NCBI GenBank assembly: GCA_964616175.1
Contig: CAZTUH010000003.1
Span: 1-64,000, forward strand
Source: CAZTUH01 sp964616175
Lineage (GTDB): Bacteria; Pseudomonadota; Gammaproteobacteria; Burkholderiales; Burkholderiaceae_B
Reading direction: 5' to 3'
DNA length: 64,000 bases
In this document: piece by piece, positions 26,585-36,041 of the stretch
Position numbering within the stretch: the first letter of the stretch is position 1
Layout: each line of letters begins with the position of its first letter
The notes under the pieces: generated by a model
Database searches by the model: none
Told to the model about the DNA's origin: nothing
The model's input: only the letters and a program-made list of their open reading frames with translations
Translations under genes and position numbers: made by a program

Positions 26585-27871
26585 TTATATTTGCTTGGAA
26601 TTTTGATGATTTCTAGAAAGAGTGGGAGAAGAAAAGTTAGTTTGAAGATTTATCCTTTTGATCATCGTATTTTTTTCAATTTCATCTGCATTTGAAAAAT
26701 TTGACCACCATTGTGCTGAATGTTTATCAAATTTTCCGCATTCTGCACGAAGTTGTAAAAAAGTACAGGCAGAACGAAATTGGGGATTGTCCAACATTCG
26801 AAAAGAATGTTTACTGATTTGTTGTTCAAAACACATTTGCATGAACCAAATTTCTCGCATATTTGAAAAGAACCGACGACTGATAAAAAGTTTTCCATTT
26901 CCAATTAATTCATCAAGCACAGAATTTATAGCTTGATTGATCGCTACGATATTCTTTCGATCTTTTGAATAAAATTTCTTCCAACGAAATTCTACCTGAG
27001 GCCAGAACAGAGCTGCAAATAGGAAACTAAAACTGATTTTTTTTCCAGCACGAATGCGTTCATCTGTATGTTTTAGAACTAATTTTATAAAACTCTTGCA
27101 AGAATACTCTTTTAATATAATATCTAGTATTGAAGATGAATCAGGCTTGATTTTTTCATCACATAACTTTTGAAGACAATCTGCTGAATTTCCGCATGTA
27201 AGTAATTTCAAGATTTCACAAAATAGTCTTGATGATGGAATATTTCTTATGAATTTTAATAAAATGGCCATAGGCAAGCAACCACTTTGGTCTATGGATC
27301 CGTTAATCATTGCTGAAAACCGTATGGCTCGCAGAACACGAACAGGATCTTCCCGATAACGCTTGTTTGGATTGCCAATGGTTCTAACTTGACGGTTCTT
27401 GAGGTCAATTATTCCCTGATGATAATCAATAATTTCTTCTGTTCTAGGATCATAGTAAAGGGCATTAACGGTAAAATCTCGTCTTGTTGCATCTTCTTCC
27501 CTTGATCCAAAGATGTTATCAGTTAAAATTTGCCCATGTTTATCAGAATAAACACTCAGATTCTCTTTTGGATTTGCACGAAATGTAGATATCTCTATCA
27601 CTTCTGGTCCGAAAAAAACATGCACTAACTGAAAACGCTTGCCAATAATTCTTGATCGTTTGAAAATATTTCGGATTTGCTTAGGTTCTGCATTAGTTAC
27701 AACATCAAAATCTTTTGGTTTTAGACCAATGATAAGATCTCTAATAGCTCCCCCAACTATGTAAGCTTCATAACCATTTTTTTGCAATATCTCACATGAT
27801 GTTATTGCATTTTTTGATATTTCTTGTTGATCAATACCATGACTATATTGAGTAATCTGTACAGGTTTCAT
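26585..27871 (-). CDS. pcnB: Poly(A) polymerase I
   Basis: PcnB adds 3' poly(A) tails that promote RNA decay. The 428-residue protein has the nucleotidyltransferase core VGGAIRDLIIGLKPKDFDVVTNA near residue 39, containing the DxD metal pair, then EDATRRDFTVNALYYD near 124 and the RYREDPVRVLRAIRFSA block near 165. The first two blocks also occur in CCA-adding enzymes. PcnB is preferred because of the N-terminal extension, the YYDPRTEEIIDYHQG motif and its place next to folK. It is shorter than typical PcnB, with a reduced basic C-terminus. Confidence 0.88.
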   Translation of the reverse strand: MKPVQITQYSHGIDQQEISKNAITSCEILQKNGYEAYIVGGAIRDLIIGLKPKDFDVVTNAEPKQIRNIFKRSRIIGKRFQLVHVFFGPEVIEISTFRANPKENLSVYSDKHGQILTDNIFGSREEDATRRDFTVNALYYDPRTEEIIDYHQGIIDLKNRQVRTIGNPNKRYREDPVRVLRAIRFSAMINGSIDQSGCLPMAILLKFIRNIPSSRLFCEILKLLTCGNSADCLQKLCDEKIKPDSSSILDIILKEYSCKSFIKLVLKHTDERIRAGKKISFSFLFAALFWPQVEFRWKKFYSKDRKNIVAINQAINSVLDELIGNGKLFISRRFFSNMREIWFMQMCFEQQISKHSFRMLDNPQFRSACTFLQLRAECGKFDKHSAQWWSNFSNADEIEKNTMIKRINLQTNFSSPTLSRNHQNSKQI

Positions 27872-27930
27872 TTTTTAAAAAGATTTTGGCCTTTTGGAAA
27901 ATATTCTTCCCTTATAATCTCCTATTAAGA

Positions 27931-28623
27931 TCATATATTTTCTTTCTTATTGAATAAATATAATATATCCCAACCTTTATTCAAAGCTAATTCCCGGAGA
28001 TTTGAGCTTGGATTGGTAGCTATTGGATTGCTCACAATTTCAAGTAAGGAAATATCATTCATTGAATCAGTGTAGAAAAATGATTTAGAGAAATCTTCAA
28101 GATTTTTTCCGATGTTTTTCAACCATTTTGAGACCCTGATTACTTTTCCTTGCTTGAAACTGGGGACTCCATGAATTTTTCCCGTATAACGTCCAAAAAG
28201 GAATTCAGGCACAGTTGCAATTAAAGTTTGAATGCCAAAAGCTCTTGCAATAGGTGCTGTTACAAAACTGTTAGTTGACGTTACGATAGCACATAATCCT
28301 CCACTTTCTAAGTGAGTCCTAACAAGGTTAATAGCTTCTTTAGTGATAGCAGGTCGAATAATTTTTCTCATGAATTCTTCGTGCCATTTAGCTAGATCAT
28401 ACGGTGTATATTTGGCTAGAAACCCTAACATAAATTTGGAGGATTCTTCAATCGTAAGTTTTCCTTGATTATAATATTCCATAATTTGTTCATTTTGATG
28501 CTTAACTTGTTCCGGGTTTTCAAAAATTTTTCCTGAATCAGAGAGAAAATTTACCCATTGATAGTCACTATCCATAGGTAGTAATGTATGATCAAGATCA
28601 AAAAGAGCAAGATGTTGCTTCAT
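27931..28623 (-). CDS. HAD-IB family phosphatase
   Basis: A 230-residue haloacid-dehalogenase-like hydrolase of the IB (SerB-like) subfamily. The nucleophile motif LFDLDHTLLPMDSDYQW is at residues 7-23, the second motif VTSTNSFVT near 114, the conserved lysine region GKVIRVSKWL near 159, and the metal-binding motif YTDSMNDISLLE near 187. Substrate is unknown; related proteins are annotated as phosphoserine- or histidinol-phosphatase-like. It overlaps hda by one base (TAATG), so the two are translationally coupled. The order hda-HAD-pcnB-folK is conserved in betaproteobacteria. Confidence 0.85.
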   Translation of the reverse strand: MKQHLALFDLDHTLLPMDSDYQWVNFLSDSGKIFENPEQVKHQNEQIMEYYNQGKLTIEESSKFMLGFLAKYTPYDLAKWHEEFMRKIIRPAITKEAINLVRTHLESGGLCAIVTSTNSFVTAPIARAFGIQTLIATVPEFLFGRYTGKIHGVPSFKQGKVIRVSKWLKNIGKNLEDFSKSFFYTDSMNDISLLEIVSNPIATNPSSNLRELALNKGWDILYLFNKKENI

Positions 28624-29333
28624 TATGTATGTAACTCCGAATTAGCTGCTAGCATAGCACGCACTAAAGGTATCGTAATATGACGACCAGTAGATAATGA
28701 ATATCGATCTAACGCATCTAGCAAAGAAGTTAGTTTTCTCATATCACGATCGTAATGTTTTAGGATCCAATCTATTACATCTTTATTTTTCTGTAGGCCT
28801 CGTTCTATGCTTTGTGCAATCAATGCTTCTGATTTTTCTGAATCTGAAAGAGATTTCAATTGAAAAACAAGATCCCAAGCTAAGCGAGTTCGAAGATCTT
28901 CCCTGATGTTTAATGAAAGAGGTGAACAATTTCCAGATAAAGCTAAGGCGAAAGCGTGTTGTGTTTCACTTAAATCTCTCCATTGATTGTATAGATTGAA
29001 AAGATTTGATTGGCTTTTCTGACTCAATCGGTCAACATCATCAATAGCTATGATTTTTGGAAATTCTTCAAATATTTCGTATTGAGAAGATAATTCTTCA
29101 AGAGTCCTTACCTGATTGTCATTACAAATGTAAACGCTTTTAAAACAATCTTTTTGTGTAACCGCACGCAACAAATGGGTTCGCCCGCAACCTGCAGGCC
29201 CCCAGAGATAGACAGCACGGCCTGGCTGTAACATTTGCATAGAGCAATAGGCTTCGTAATTTGGCCCTGGCAAATAATTGGCAAGAGTCGGTTTAGGAAT
29301 TGGAAAAATATCAAGCAGAAGCTGTTGATTCAT
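28623..29333 (-). CDS. hda: DnaA regulatory inactivator Hda
   Basis: Hda is a DnaA-like AAA+ protein that, with the sliding clamp, promotes ATP hydrolysis by DnaA and so restrains re-initiation. The 236-residue protein begins with a short clamp-binding-like segment, NQQLLLDIFP (residues 2-11). The nucleotide loop GPAGCGRTHLL is near residue 45; arginine in place of the P-loop lysine is usual in Hda. The Walker B region IIAIDDVDRLS is near 93. It also has a DnaA-like domain III/IIId end. An alternative label would be a DnaA paralogue; length and context favour Hda. Confidence 0.9.
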   Translation of the reverse strand: MNQQLLLDIFPIPKPTLANYLPGPNYEAYCSMQMLQPGRAVYLWGPAGCGRTHLLRAVTQKDCFKSVYICNDNQVRTLEELSSQYEIFEEFPKIIAIDDVDRLSQKSQSNLFNLYNQWRDLSETQHAFALALSGNCSPLSLNIREDLRTRLAWDLVFQLKSLSDSEKSEALIAQSIERGLQKNKDVIDWILKHYDRDMRKLTSLLDALDRYSLSTGRHITIPLVRAMLAANSELHT

Positions 29334-29630
29334 AAGGAAATGAAGATTTCAGGCATGATAAGACTTAGAAATTCAAGCTTGAACGCAGTGTTTTTCTATT
29401 CTAATCTTGACCTTAAGCAAAAATTGACCATTTTTTTTAAAAAATCTAAGCTCAAGTCTATTGAAAAATAATAGTGTTGAATCTTTCTCTTCTTAATCTA
29501 AGAATTTCTAAGTTTGTAATGATAACATTTCTTTTTAAAACAACTGGAAATTCTTGATTCATTCCAGTTTATGCAAAGAACAAAAATTTCAATCATAATA
29601 AGAATACTTATTCAAATTTAAATATTCATC
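29334..29630. other. Gene-less spacer between hda and miaA
   Basis: Nearly 300 AT-rich bases. No gene is seen. In relatives purM and a permease lie beside hda, and neither is present. The spacer contains the miaA-side terminator near 29536-29569 and presumably the hda promoter on the minus strand. Confidence 0.55.
29536..29569 (-). terminator. Probable mutL-miaA terminator
   Basis: AACTGGAA and TTCCAGTT (plus coordinates 29542-29549 and 29562-29569) form a perfect 8-bp stem with a 12-nt loop. On the minus strand the stem is followed by G and four T. It lies about 60 nt after the miaA stop. Confidence 0.47.
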
Positions 29631-30590
29631 CTATATTGATCCATTTTTCATGAATCTTGAAACTACGTCAATAATTTTGCTGTAAGAATCTTTTTTATGA
29701 CATTCAATTAATATGCGATCTGGTTGTGTCTTTAACCAAGTCATTTGATGTTTTATAAGTTTCTTAGTAGCTGATATAGACTGAGAACGAGCTAATTTCC
29801 AATCAACCATGCCATCTAAATACTTCCAAAATTGTCTGTATCCGATGCAACGCATGGAAGGAAATTCAAGATTTAAATCATCTCTCTTATGGAAATCTCT
29901 TACCTCATTTACTAATCCTATTTCTAGCATTTCATCAAATCGTTTCTCAATATACTTAAATAAATAATCACGTTGCATTGGTTCAAGGCTGATTGAAATA
30001 AGATTTCCAGGAATCTTATCCCAATTCTTTTTTTCTTGAGTAAAACTAGAAATAGGACGTCCTGTAATCCTATATACCTCAATTGCACGTTGAATTCGCT
30101 GTTTATCATTAATTGAAAGTCGATTTGCTGTTAATGGATCAATTATTTTTAGCTCTTTATGCAAAGTATGCCATCCATTCTCTCTAGCTTCTTTTTTGAG
30201 AATATGCCGCAAATTTGCATTTGCTTCAGGAAGATGAGCCAGACCATGATGTAAGACGCGAAAATACAGCATTGTACCTCCAACCAGAAATGGAATTTTT
30301 CCACGTTGTCGGATTTCTGAAATAATATTTTTTACATCATTAAAGAATTCTGCGCATGAATACTTTTGATTTGCATCTTTTATATCCAGGAGATGTTGTG
30401 TAATCTTTCCCTGTTGTTCAGCAGATGGTTTTGCAGTGCCTATGTCCATTCCCTTGTATATTGTACCTGAATCTACGTTAATAACTTCAATTGGCCATCT
30501 TTCAGAAAGATCAATAGTAGCTCGAGTTTTACCAGAACCGCTCGGTCCAACTAAACAAAAAATTAGATCTTGTGAGAAATTTTTTTCCAT
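29631..30590 (-). CDS. miaA: tRNA dimethylallyltransferase
   Basis: MiaA adds a dimethylallyl group to A37 of tRNAs that read codons starting with U. The 319-residue protein has the P-loop LVGPSGSGKTRATIDL near residue 13, the VDSGTIYKGMDIGTAKPS motif near 38, FLVGGTMLYFRVLHHGL near 100, and the tRNA-facing FPSMRCIGYRQFWKYLDG near 243. All are typical. It lies 14 nt after mutL, in the usual mutL-miaA pair, and its transcript probably ends at the nearby hairpin. Confidence 0.95.
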   Translation of the reverse strand: MEKNFSQDLIFCLVGPSGSGKTRATIDLSERWPIEVINVDSGTIYKGMDIGTAKPSAEQQGKITQHLLDIKDANQKYSCAEFFNDVKNIISEIRQRGKIPFLVGGTMLYFRVLHHGLAHLPEANANLRHILKKEARENGWHTLHKELKIIDPLTANRLSINDKQRIQRAIEVYRITGRPISSFTQEKKNWDKIPGNLISISLEPMQRDYLFKYIEKRFDEMLEIGLVNEVRDFHKRDDLNLEFPSMRCIGYRQFWKYLDGMVDWKLARSQSISATKKLIKHQMTWLKTQPDRILIECHKKDSYSKIIDVVSRFMKNGSI

Positions 30591-30604
30591 ATTTTTTGGT
30601 TTTT

Positions 30605-32407
30605 CTACCGAAGAAATAACTTATTTAGATCGACAATAGACCATTGGATCCATGTTGGACGTCCATGATTACATTGATCTCCCCGTTCTGTATTTTCGAT
30701 TTGCCGCAGCAAATTGTTCATTTCTTTTAGAGTTAGTTTTCGATTTGAGCGTATGGATCCGTAACAAGCCATGGTGGAAAGTAATCTATGGTATTTATGT
30801 TCCATAATTTGTGTTTGTTCTCTCGAAGATAAGTCATTCAATAAGCCTCGGATTAATGATACTAAATTGCTAGTATTATTTATAATTTCTGGCAGTGTGA
30901 TAACAGAAACTGAGTTCTCTCCAGTGATTCGCAATTCGATACCAAGCTGACCTAAAGCTCCTGAATATTCTTCAATCAATAGCAATTCACTATCTTGCAT
31001 ATATAATATAGGCGGAATTAGAAGAATTTGTTTAGGAATGTTCTTGTTTTTAAATGAGATTTTCAAGGCTTCGTAAACCACTCGTTCATGTGCAGCATGC
31101 ACATCTACTAATATAAGTCCATACAAATTCTGGGACAAAATATAACATCCATGCAGTTGAGCTAGAGCAAATCCTAGTGGAAATTTTTCCTCAAGCATAA
31201 CTGTATCCTCTACATAGAGATTCAGATCTTTTTGCTTTTGCTCTTCTGTAAAATTTTCCAGATTGGAATTTTGAGCTTTATTTTCATCTAGACTTAATAA
31301 TGGTAGTTGTAGATTTAAAGAGGATCTGGAAAAATGCAACTGATTTTCATTAGAATCCAGATTTTCGAGTTTTTCTTTAAGAAAATTTCTCTTATAAGGT
31401 TCTTGGAACCGTCTGATTGAATTTAATGTGTGGGCAACTGCTTCTAACACAAAACCATATATAGTTTTCTGATCACGAAATCGAATTTCTTGTTTTGATG
31501 GATGAACATTTACGTCAATTTCCTGAGGATCAATCTTGAGAAACAGAATGTAAGAAGGCTTTCTGTTTCTATACAATAGGTCCGAATAAGCTGAGCAAAT
31601 AGCGTGATTGATTGTCCGATCTCGAATAAATCGGTGATTTACATACAAATATTGATGCTTTGTTTTTTCTTTTATGTTTCTTGGATTTAAGATTATGCCA
31701 GTTAATTCTAAAGACTTCTTTGATTCTCTGATCGGAATTTCACCTTCTGAGAAGGTATCTCCAAGAATTCTATAGATTCTTTGCATATTACCAGATCTTA
31801 TCCATGTCCAAGTATTTTTTGTTTTTCCTTGATGGAAAAGTTGGAAAGTAATGTGCGGATATGCTAGTGCAATACGTTCTATAACTTCTATGCAATGTCT
31901 AAGCTCTGTATGCTCAGAACGCAGGAATTTTCTTCTTGCAGGAATTTCATCAAATAGCTCTTGTATATCTACTGTAGTTCCAAAAGAACCTGAAGAGGGC
32001 ATTAAAATTCCTGCATCTTTATTTTGTATTTTCCAAGCATGAGGTTCTTCTTCTGGTCTGGAAGTAAGTTCTAATTTAGAAACTGAGGAAATAGACGCTA
32101 ATGCTTCTCCTCGGAATCCCATAGAATTAATTGATTCTAAATCACCCAAAACATGAATTTTGCTCGTAGAATGACGACTTATTGCAAGACTTAATTCTTT
32201 TGGTTCGATTCCATTTCCATTATCAGTTATTGTAATTCGATCTATTCCACCTTTCTCTAACCGGATATCAATTTTATCTGCTGCTGCATCAATTGAATTC
32301 TCTATGATTTCTCTAACAATAGAAGATGGTCTTTCAATAATTTCTCCAGCACAAATCCGGCTAATCAATTGGGCAGACATTTTAACAATTGGACGACGTC
32401 TTAACAT
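30605..32407 (-). CDS. mutL: DNA mismatch repair protein MutL
   Basis: MutL links mismatch recognition by MutS to strand removal. The 600-residue protein has the GHKL ATPase motifs in order: ICAGEIIERPSSIVREIIENSIDA near residue 17, ITDNGNGI near 58, STSKI and GFRGEALASISSV near 82-108, and GTTVDIQELFDEIPARRKFL near 145. The C-terminal dimerisation domain (about 420-600) includes HGCYILSQ and DVHAAHERVVYEAL. No endonuclease DQHA(X)2E(X)4E motif stands out except the degenerate DVHAAHERVVYE, so nicking activity is uncertain. It is 14 nt upstream of miaA. Confidence 0.95.
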   Translation of the reverse strand: MLRRRPIVKMSAQLISRICAGEIIERPSSIVREIIENSIDAAADKIDIRLEKGGIDRITITDNGNGIEPKELSLAISRHSTSKIHVLGDLESINSMGFRGEALASISSVSKLELTSRPEEEPHAWKIQNKDAGILMPSSGSFGTTVDIQELFDEIPARRKFLRSEHTELRHCIEVIERIALAYPHITFQLFHQGKTKNTWTWIRSGNMQRIYRILGDTFSEGEIPIRESKKSLELTGIILNPRNIKEKTKHQYLYVNHRFIRDRTINHAICSAYSDLLYRNRKPSYILFLKIDPQEIDVNVHPSKQEIRFRDQKTIYGFVLEAVAHTLNSIRRFQEPYKRNFLKEKLENLDSNENQLHFSRSSLNLQLPLLSLDENKAQNSNLENFTEEQKQKDLNLYVEDTVMLEEKFPLGFALAQLHGCYILSQNLYGLILVDVHAAHERVVYEALKISFKNKNIPKQILLIPPILYMQDSELLLIEEYSGALGQLGIELRITGENSVSVITLPEIINNTSNLVSLIRGLLNDLSSREQTQIMEHKYHRLLSTMACYGSIRSNRKLTLKEMNNLLRQIENTERGDQCNHGRPTWIQWSIVDLNKLFLR

Positions 32408-32498
32408 AAATTAAGTTAATCCTTGTTATATCTATTTGATCAATTTGACTGTTTTTAATAAAAATTAATTAGTCATGAATGTTAGTAAGAGTTTTTCT

Positions 32499-33830
32499 TT
32501 AAGGATTTTTCAAAAAATAAGAATTGATTCCAGCAAATATAGCTGATGCTAGTTTTTTTTGATAAAGTTCCGATTTCAACATTGCTTCTTCTTTTGGATT
32601 GCTAATAAATGCAGTTTCCACTAGCACTGAGGGAATATCTGGAGCTTTTAAAATAGTAAAATTAGCTTGTTCTACACTGTTTTTATGTAATCTATTAATT
32701 TTAGATAATTCATGCAAAAAGACAGTTCCAATTTTAAGTGAATCCCGGATCTGTGCAGAGGTAGATAAATCAATCAAGACCTCCAAAAGGTTTCTTTCCT
32801 TTTTAGTGAGATTTACCCCACCAACTAAGTCTGAAGCATTTTCTCTGTCTGCAATCCAACTAGCATAGTTACTGCTAGAAGTTCCTATTTGAGACAAGAC
32901 AAATACAGAAGAGCCATGAACAGATGGTTTGATGCAAGCATTTGCATGAATTGAAATTAAAAGATCAGCTTTCATTTTCCTTGCCTTATGAACTCTAGCA
33001 TTTAAAGGCAAAAAATAATCTTCATCTCTAGTTAAATAGGCGTTCATGTTTTGTTTATCAACTAGGGATTTTAAATGTTTTGCAATTTTCAGAACAACAT
33101 CTTTTTCAAAAAGACCTGTTTTTCCAATTGCTCCTGGATCTTCCCCACCATGTCCTGGATCCAATGCAATGATAAGGCCATTGTGTTTCCTTTTAAATAA
33201 TTCCTCTGAATTTTCAGGATTTTCTTTATTTTTTCTGAGGCTTGTTGACTCAATAGATGCAAGATCAGCAATTTCTGGGTTATTAACAATAGCTGCTATG
33301 ATGTCTTTTGGAGAATTACAAGAAACATAAGAAGATTGATTTGCAGGATAATGTTTAGATACTTGATTTGAGAACATTGGATAAAAGTCAATGATGAGTC
33401 TGGAATGATAGTTTCCTGCAGGTTTCAATGAAAAAATTTGGGGAGAAACAAGTTTTTTTAGATCAAAAATCATTTGAACAAAATTAAATTCTTTCTTTAG
33501 AAATATTCGAATCTTATCAATGTGAGGATCATAGGTTCTTGATTTAAATAATGCTCCTAATATTTTAGTATCCAGCTTCAGATTCCCAATATCTAGTGCG
33601 AATTGATATGGATCGTTGAATAAAAATTGTATTTCTGAAATTTCTTGATCTGATTCCAAAGTTATGCGGGTATATTCAGCTGATGGCCAGATTCGAGCAG
33701 CAAGAAGCAAAACTGGAATTTCCTTCCCGAAAATAGACCTGTGGAAGAAAGGAAAAACAGCAAATGTGCTAGCTATTCTAATTAGATGCCGTCGAGTTAA
33801 AGTGTAGGAAAGGCTATTGCTTTTAACCAT
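32499..33830 (-). CDS. amiC: N-acetylmuramoyl-L-alanine amidase (AmiC type)
   Basis: Periplasmic zinc amidase that cuts the stem peptide from murein during daughter-cell separation. The 443-residue protein begins with a signal peptide containing twin arginines (TRRHLIR, residues 12-18) and a hydrophobic stretch, suggesting Tat export. An AMIN targeting domain follows at about 45-150. The catalytic Amidase_3 domain has IALDPGHGGEDPGAIG near residue 222, LLISIHANA near 292 and VLVETAFISNPKEE near 407. Its start lies 34 nt inside tsaE. A septal amidase is thus retained although the dcw septal synthases are gone. Confidence 0.92.
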   Translation of the reverse strand: MVKSNSLSYTLTRRHLIRIASTFAVFPFFHRSIFGKEIPVLLLAARIWPSAEYTRITLESDQEISEIQFLFNDPYQFALDIGNLKLDTKILGALFKSRTYDPHIDKIRIFLKKEFNFVQMIFDLKKLVSPQIFSLKPAGNYHSRLIIDFYPMFSNQVSKHYPANQSSYVSCNSPKDIIAAIVNNPEIADLASIESTSLRKNKENPENSEELFKRKHNGLIIALDPGHGGEDPGAIGKTGLFEKDVVLKIAKHLKSLVDKQNMNAYLTRDEDYFLPLNARVHKARKMKADLLISIHANACIKPSVHGSSVFVLSQIGTSSSNYASWIADRENASDLVGGVNLTKKERNLLEVLIDLSTSAQIRDSLKIGTVFLHELSKINRLHKNSVEQANFTILKAPDIPSVLVETAFISNPKEEAMLKSELYQKKLASAIFAGINSYFLKNP

Positions 33831-34300
33831 TCTATTCCTCGGGAAGTTTCTGCCTTCAAAGTAGCATTGCGTCCCAAGTGAGAATATTCAAGATATATGG
33901 TAAAGTCGGGTAGTGGTAGTTTGGTTCCTACCCTCTCTGGCCATTCTACTATGATAACAGAATCTTTATCGAATAAATCTCGAAATTCAGAATCGGTAAA
34001 TCGTCTCGAATCTTGAAAACGATAGAAATCAAGATGTAGTATGTTTATGTTATTGATTTCATAGGTTTCCAGAATTGTATAACTTGGACTTTTTACATTC
34101 CCACGAATACCACATGTTCTTAGAAAAGAACGTGTTAGAGTGGTTTTTCCAGTTCCAATTTCTCCTTTCAGGTGTACTTGAAGTCCAGATTTTTGGACTC
34201 TTTCATCGAAAATTAGAGATGCAAGTTTTTTTCCTAGCATATGTGTTGCTTTAACATTAGGTAAATCGATCTTGAGAATATTTTGAGAGATTGTAAACAT
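33797..34300 (-). CDS. tsaE: tRNA threonylcarbamoyladenosine protein TsaE
   Basis: TsaE is the ATPase of the complex that makes t6A at position 37 of ANN-decoding tRNAs. The 167-residue protein has the P-loop KGEIGTGKTTLTRSFLR near residue 45, the family motif SPSYTILETYE near 75, HLDFYRF near 90 and IIVEWPERV near 118. It lies first in a minus-strand tsaE-amiC-mutL-miaA run. queG, which lies beside tsaE in relatives, is absent. The tsaE-fumC spacer is a divergent promoter region containing a small palindrome (AGTAAAT/ATTTACT around 34360). Confidence 0.94.
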   Translation of the reverse strand: MFTISQNILKIDLPNVKATHMLGKKLASLIFDERVQKSGLQVHLKGEIGTGKTTLTRSFLRTCGIRGNVKSPSYTILETYEINNINILHLDFYRFQDSRRFTDSEFRDLFDKDSVIIVEWPERVGTKLPLPDFTIYLEYSHLGRNATLKAETSRGIEWLKAIAFPTL

Positions 34301-34446
34301 TTCAATTAATGCATTTTTGCAAAAACAGTTCTAAAAAACTAAACAAAAATAAAGTAAATGATTTACTATTAATTGAATTTTATCATTTATGGAATGTTTC
34401 TGTTTAATCAAAAGATTTTTCAAATCTCAATTCGGAATTTATTAAA

Positions 34447-35766
34447 ATGAGAACTCCATTGGAAAAAGACACGCTTGGTTTAATACATGTTCCTAAGGGT
34501 CAACTTTGGGGAGCTCAAACTCAGCGCTCGCTTCAAAATTTTAGGATTTCTAAAGAAACTATGCCTTGGCCTTTGATAAATGCACTTGTCAAATTGAAAC
34601 AAATTTCAGCTGATGAAATTTTATCTGGAAAAAGGCAATCGGAATTCCTACTATCAGTTTGGCAGATTGGGTCTGGAACACAAAAAAACATGAATGTCAA
34701 TGAAGTAATAGCAAATCTAGCTTCAGAACTGTTAGGAGGTTCTCGAGTTCAGGAACATTTAGTCCATCCAAACGATCATGTAAATCACGATCAGTCTTCA
34801 AATGATATTTTTCGCACAGCAATGCACCTTGCTTCTATTATGGAACTTGATGGAAAATTAATTCCTGTTTTGGATTCACTCAAGAATTCTTTAATAGAAA
34901 AGAGCAATATTTTTTCTAATATTGTGAAAATCGGCAGGACACATTTGCAAGATGCAACTCCATTGACGCTTGGACAAGAGTTTTCTGGTTATGCTGCTCA
35001 GTTGAAAATATCTAAGGAACAAGTTGTAGCATCAATACCTGGTTTGCTCCAATTGGTCATTGGGAGCACTGCAGTTGGGACTGGCCTTAATACTCATCCT
35101 TTCTTTGGGGATAAAGTTGTTGAAATTTTATCAAAGGAAACTGGAAAGAAATTTATATGTGCTTCTAATAAGTTCCAAGGACTTGCTTCACATGAAGCTT
35201 TATTATTCGCACATGGAGCCCTGAAATCTCTTGCAGCAATTTTAATGAAAATTGCAAATGACATAAGGTGGTTATCAAGTGGACCCCGTTCTGGTTTAGG
35301 AGAAATCTCAATACCCGAAAATGAACCTGAAAGTTCTATAATGCGAGGAAAGGTGAATCCAAATCAATGCGAAGCGATCACGATGATTTCAGCTCAAGTA
35401 GTTGGAAATGATGTAGCTATTATAGGATGGGCTATTGGAAATCTTGAATTCAATGTTTTCAAACTATTAATTATTTATAATTTTCTTCAATCTGCTCAAT
35501 TGTTAATTGATAGAATGAGCAGTTTTAATCAATATTGTGTAGCAGGAATCGAGCCAAAAGAGAAAAGAATTTCAGAATTATTGAATTGTTCTTTAATGTT
35601 AGCAACAGCTTTAAATTCATATATTAGTTATGATAAAACGGTTAAAATTGCTAAAAAAGCTTACAAAGAAGGTCTTTCATTGAAAGAAGCAAATTCTTTT
35701 CTTGGATACGTCACTGAGGAAGATTTTTCAAAATGGACTGACCCTTGCATGACAAATGCAAATTAG
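34447..35766 (+). CDS. fumC: Class II fumarase with eroded signature
   Basis: FumC interconverts fumarate and malate in the TCA cycle. The 439-residue protein aligns along its length with class II fumarase: WGAQTQRSL near residue 21, GSGTQKNMN near 75, HPNDHVNHDQSSND near 108, GRTHLQDATPLTLGQEFSG near 160, and AVGTGLNTH. It is about 28 residues shorter than E. coli FumC because one helix after residue 50 is missing. The lyase signature that normally reads GSSIMPGKVN is ESSIMRGKVN near residue 295: the first glycine and the proline are replaced, although the serines and lysine remain. The frame is intact. Activity may be reduced, or the gene may be in early decay. Confidence 0.9.
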   Translation: MRTPLEKDTLGLIHVPKGQLWGAQTQRSLQNFRISKETMPWPLINALVKLKQISADEILSGKRQSEFLLSVWQIGSGTQKNMNVNEVIANLASELLGGSRVQEHLVHPNDHVNHDQSSNDIFRTAMHLASIMELDGKLIPVLDSLKNSLIEKSNIFSNIVKIGRTHLQDATPLTLGQEFSGYAAQLKISKEQVVASIPGLLQLVIGSTAVGTGLNTHPFFGDKVVEILSKETGKKFICASNKFQGLASHEALLFAHGALKSLAAILMKIANDIRWLSSGPRSGLGEISIPENEPESSIMRGKVNPNQCEAITMISAQVVGNDVAIIGWAIGNLEFNVFKLLIIYNFLQSAQLLIDRMSSFNQYCVAGIEPKEKRISELLNCSLMLATALNSYISYDKTVKIAKKAYKEGLSLKEANSFLGYVTEEDFSKWTDPCMTNAN

Positions 35767-35898
35767 GTTTCATAGGTCTTGTTAACAATTGTTTTAAAAA
35801 GATCAAGCAGAATGAGTGCCGTCTTTTCTGAACAAGTAAAATATTAAAATATTTTTAGCAAATCTAACACCAGAAAAATTTATAGTGCTTTTATTATT

Positions 35899-36021
35899 AT
35901 GAGTATACGAAAAAACAAACATGCTAAATCCTTTGATTCTGGAATAAGTTTACTTCAATATATGCTTTTCATTGGAATGTTAGGAATTATTATAAAATTA
36001 GCTATTGGTATAACCTATTAG
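35899..36021 (+). CDS. Possible 40-residue single-span membrane protein
   Basis: A 40-codon frame starting ATG at 35899. It has a basic N-terminus (SIRKNKHAK) and one hydrophobic segment at about residues 18-39, with positive-inside polarity. No clear Shine-Dalgarno sequence is seen. It ends 20 nt before hemC and could be its leader. Small membrane proteins of this shape occur in relatives, but I cannot name a family, and chance cannot be excluded in AT-rich DNA. Confidence 0.35.
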   Translation: MSIRKNKHAKSFDSGISLLQYMLFIGMLGIIIKLAIGITY

Positions 36022-36041
36022 CATTACTTTTGCTTTTCTTC

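Noticed and set aside
26585..27871. Calling this gene the CCA-adding enzyme
   Set aside because: The neighbour folK, the N-terminal extension and PcnB-type motifs favour poly(A) polymerase. The tRNA here already encodes CCA.
34353..34367. AGTAAAT-G-ATTTACT palindrome between tsaE and fumC as an operator
   Set aside because: Seven-bp AT-only arms are expected by chance at this base composition, and there is no second copy.
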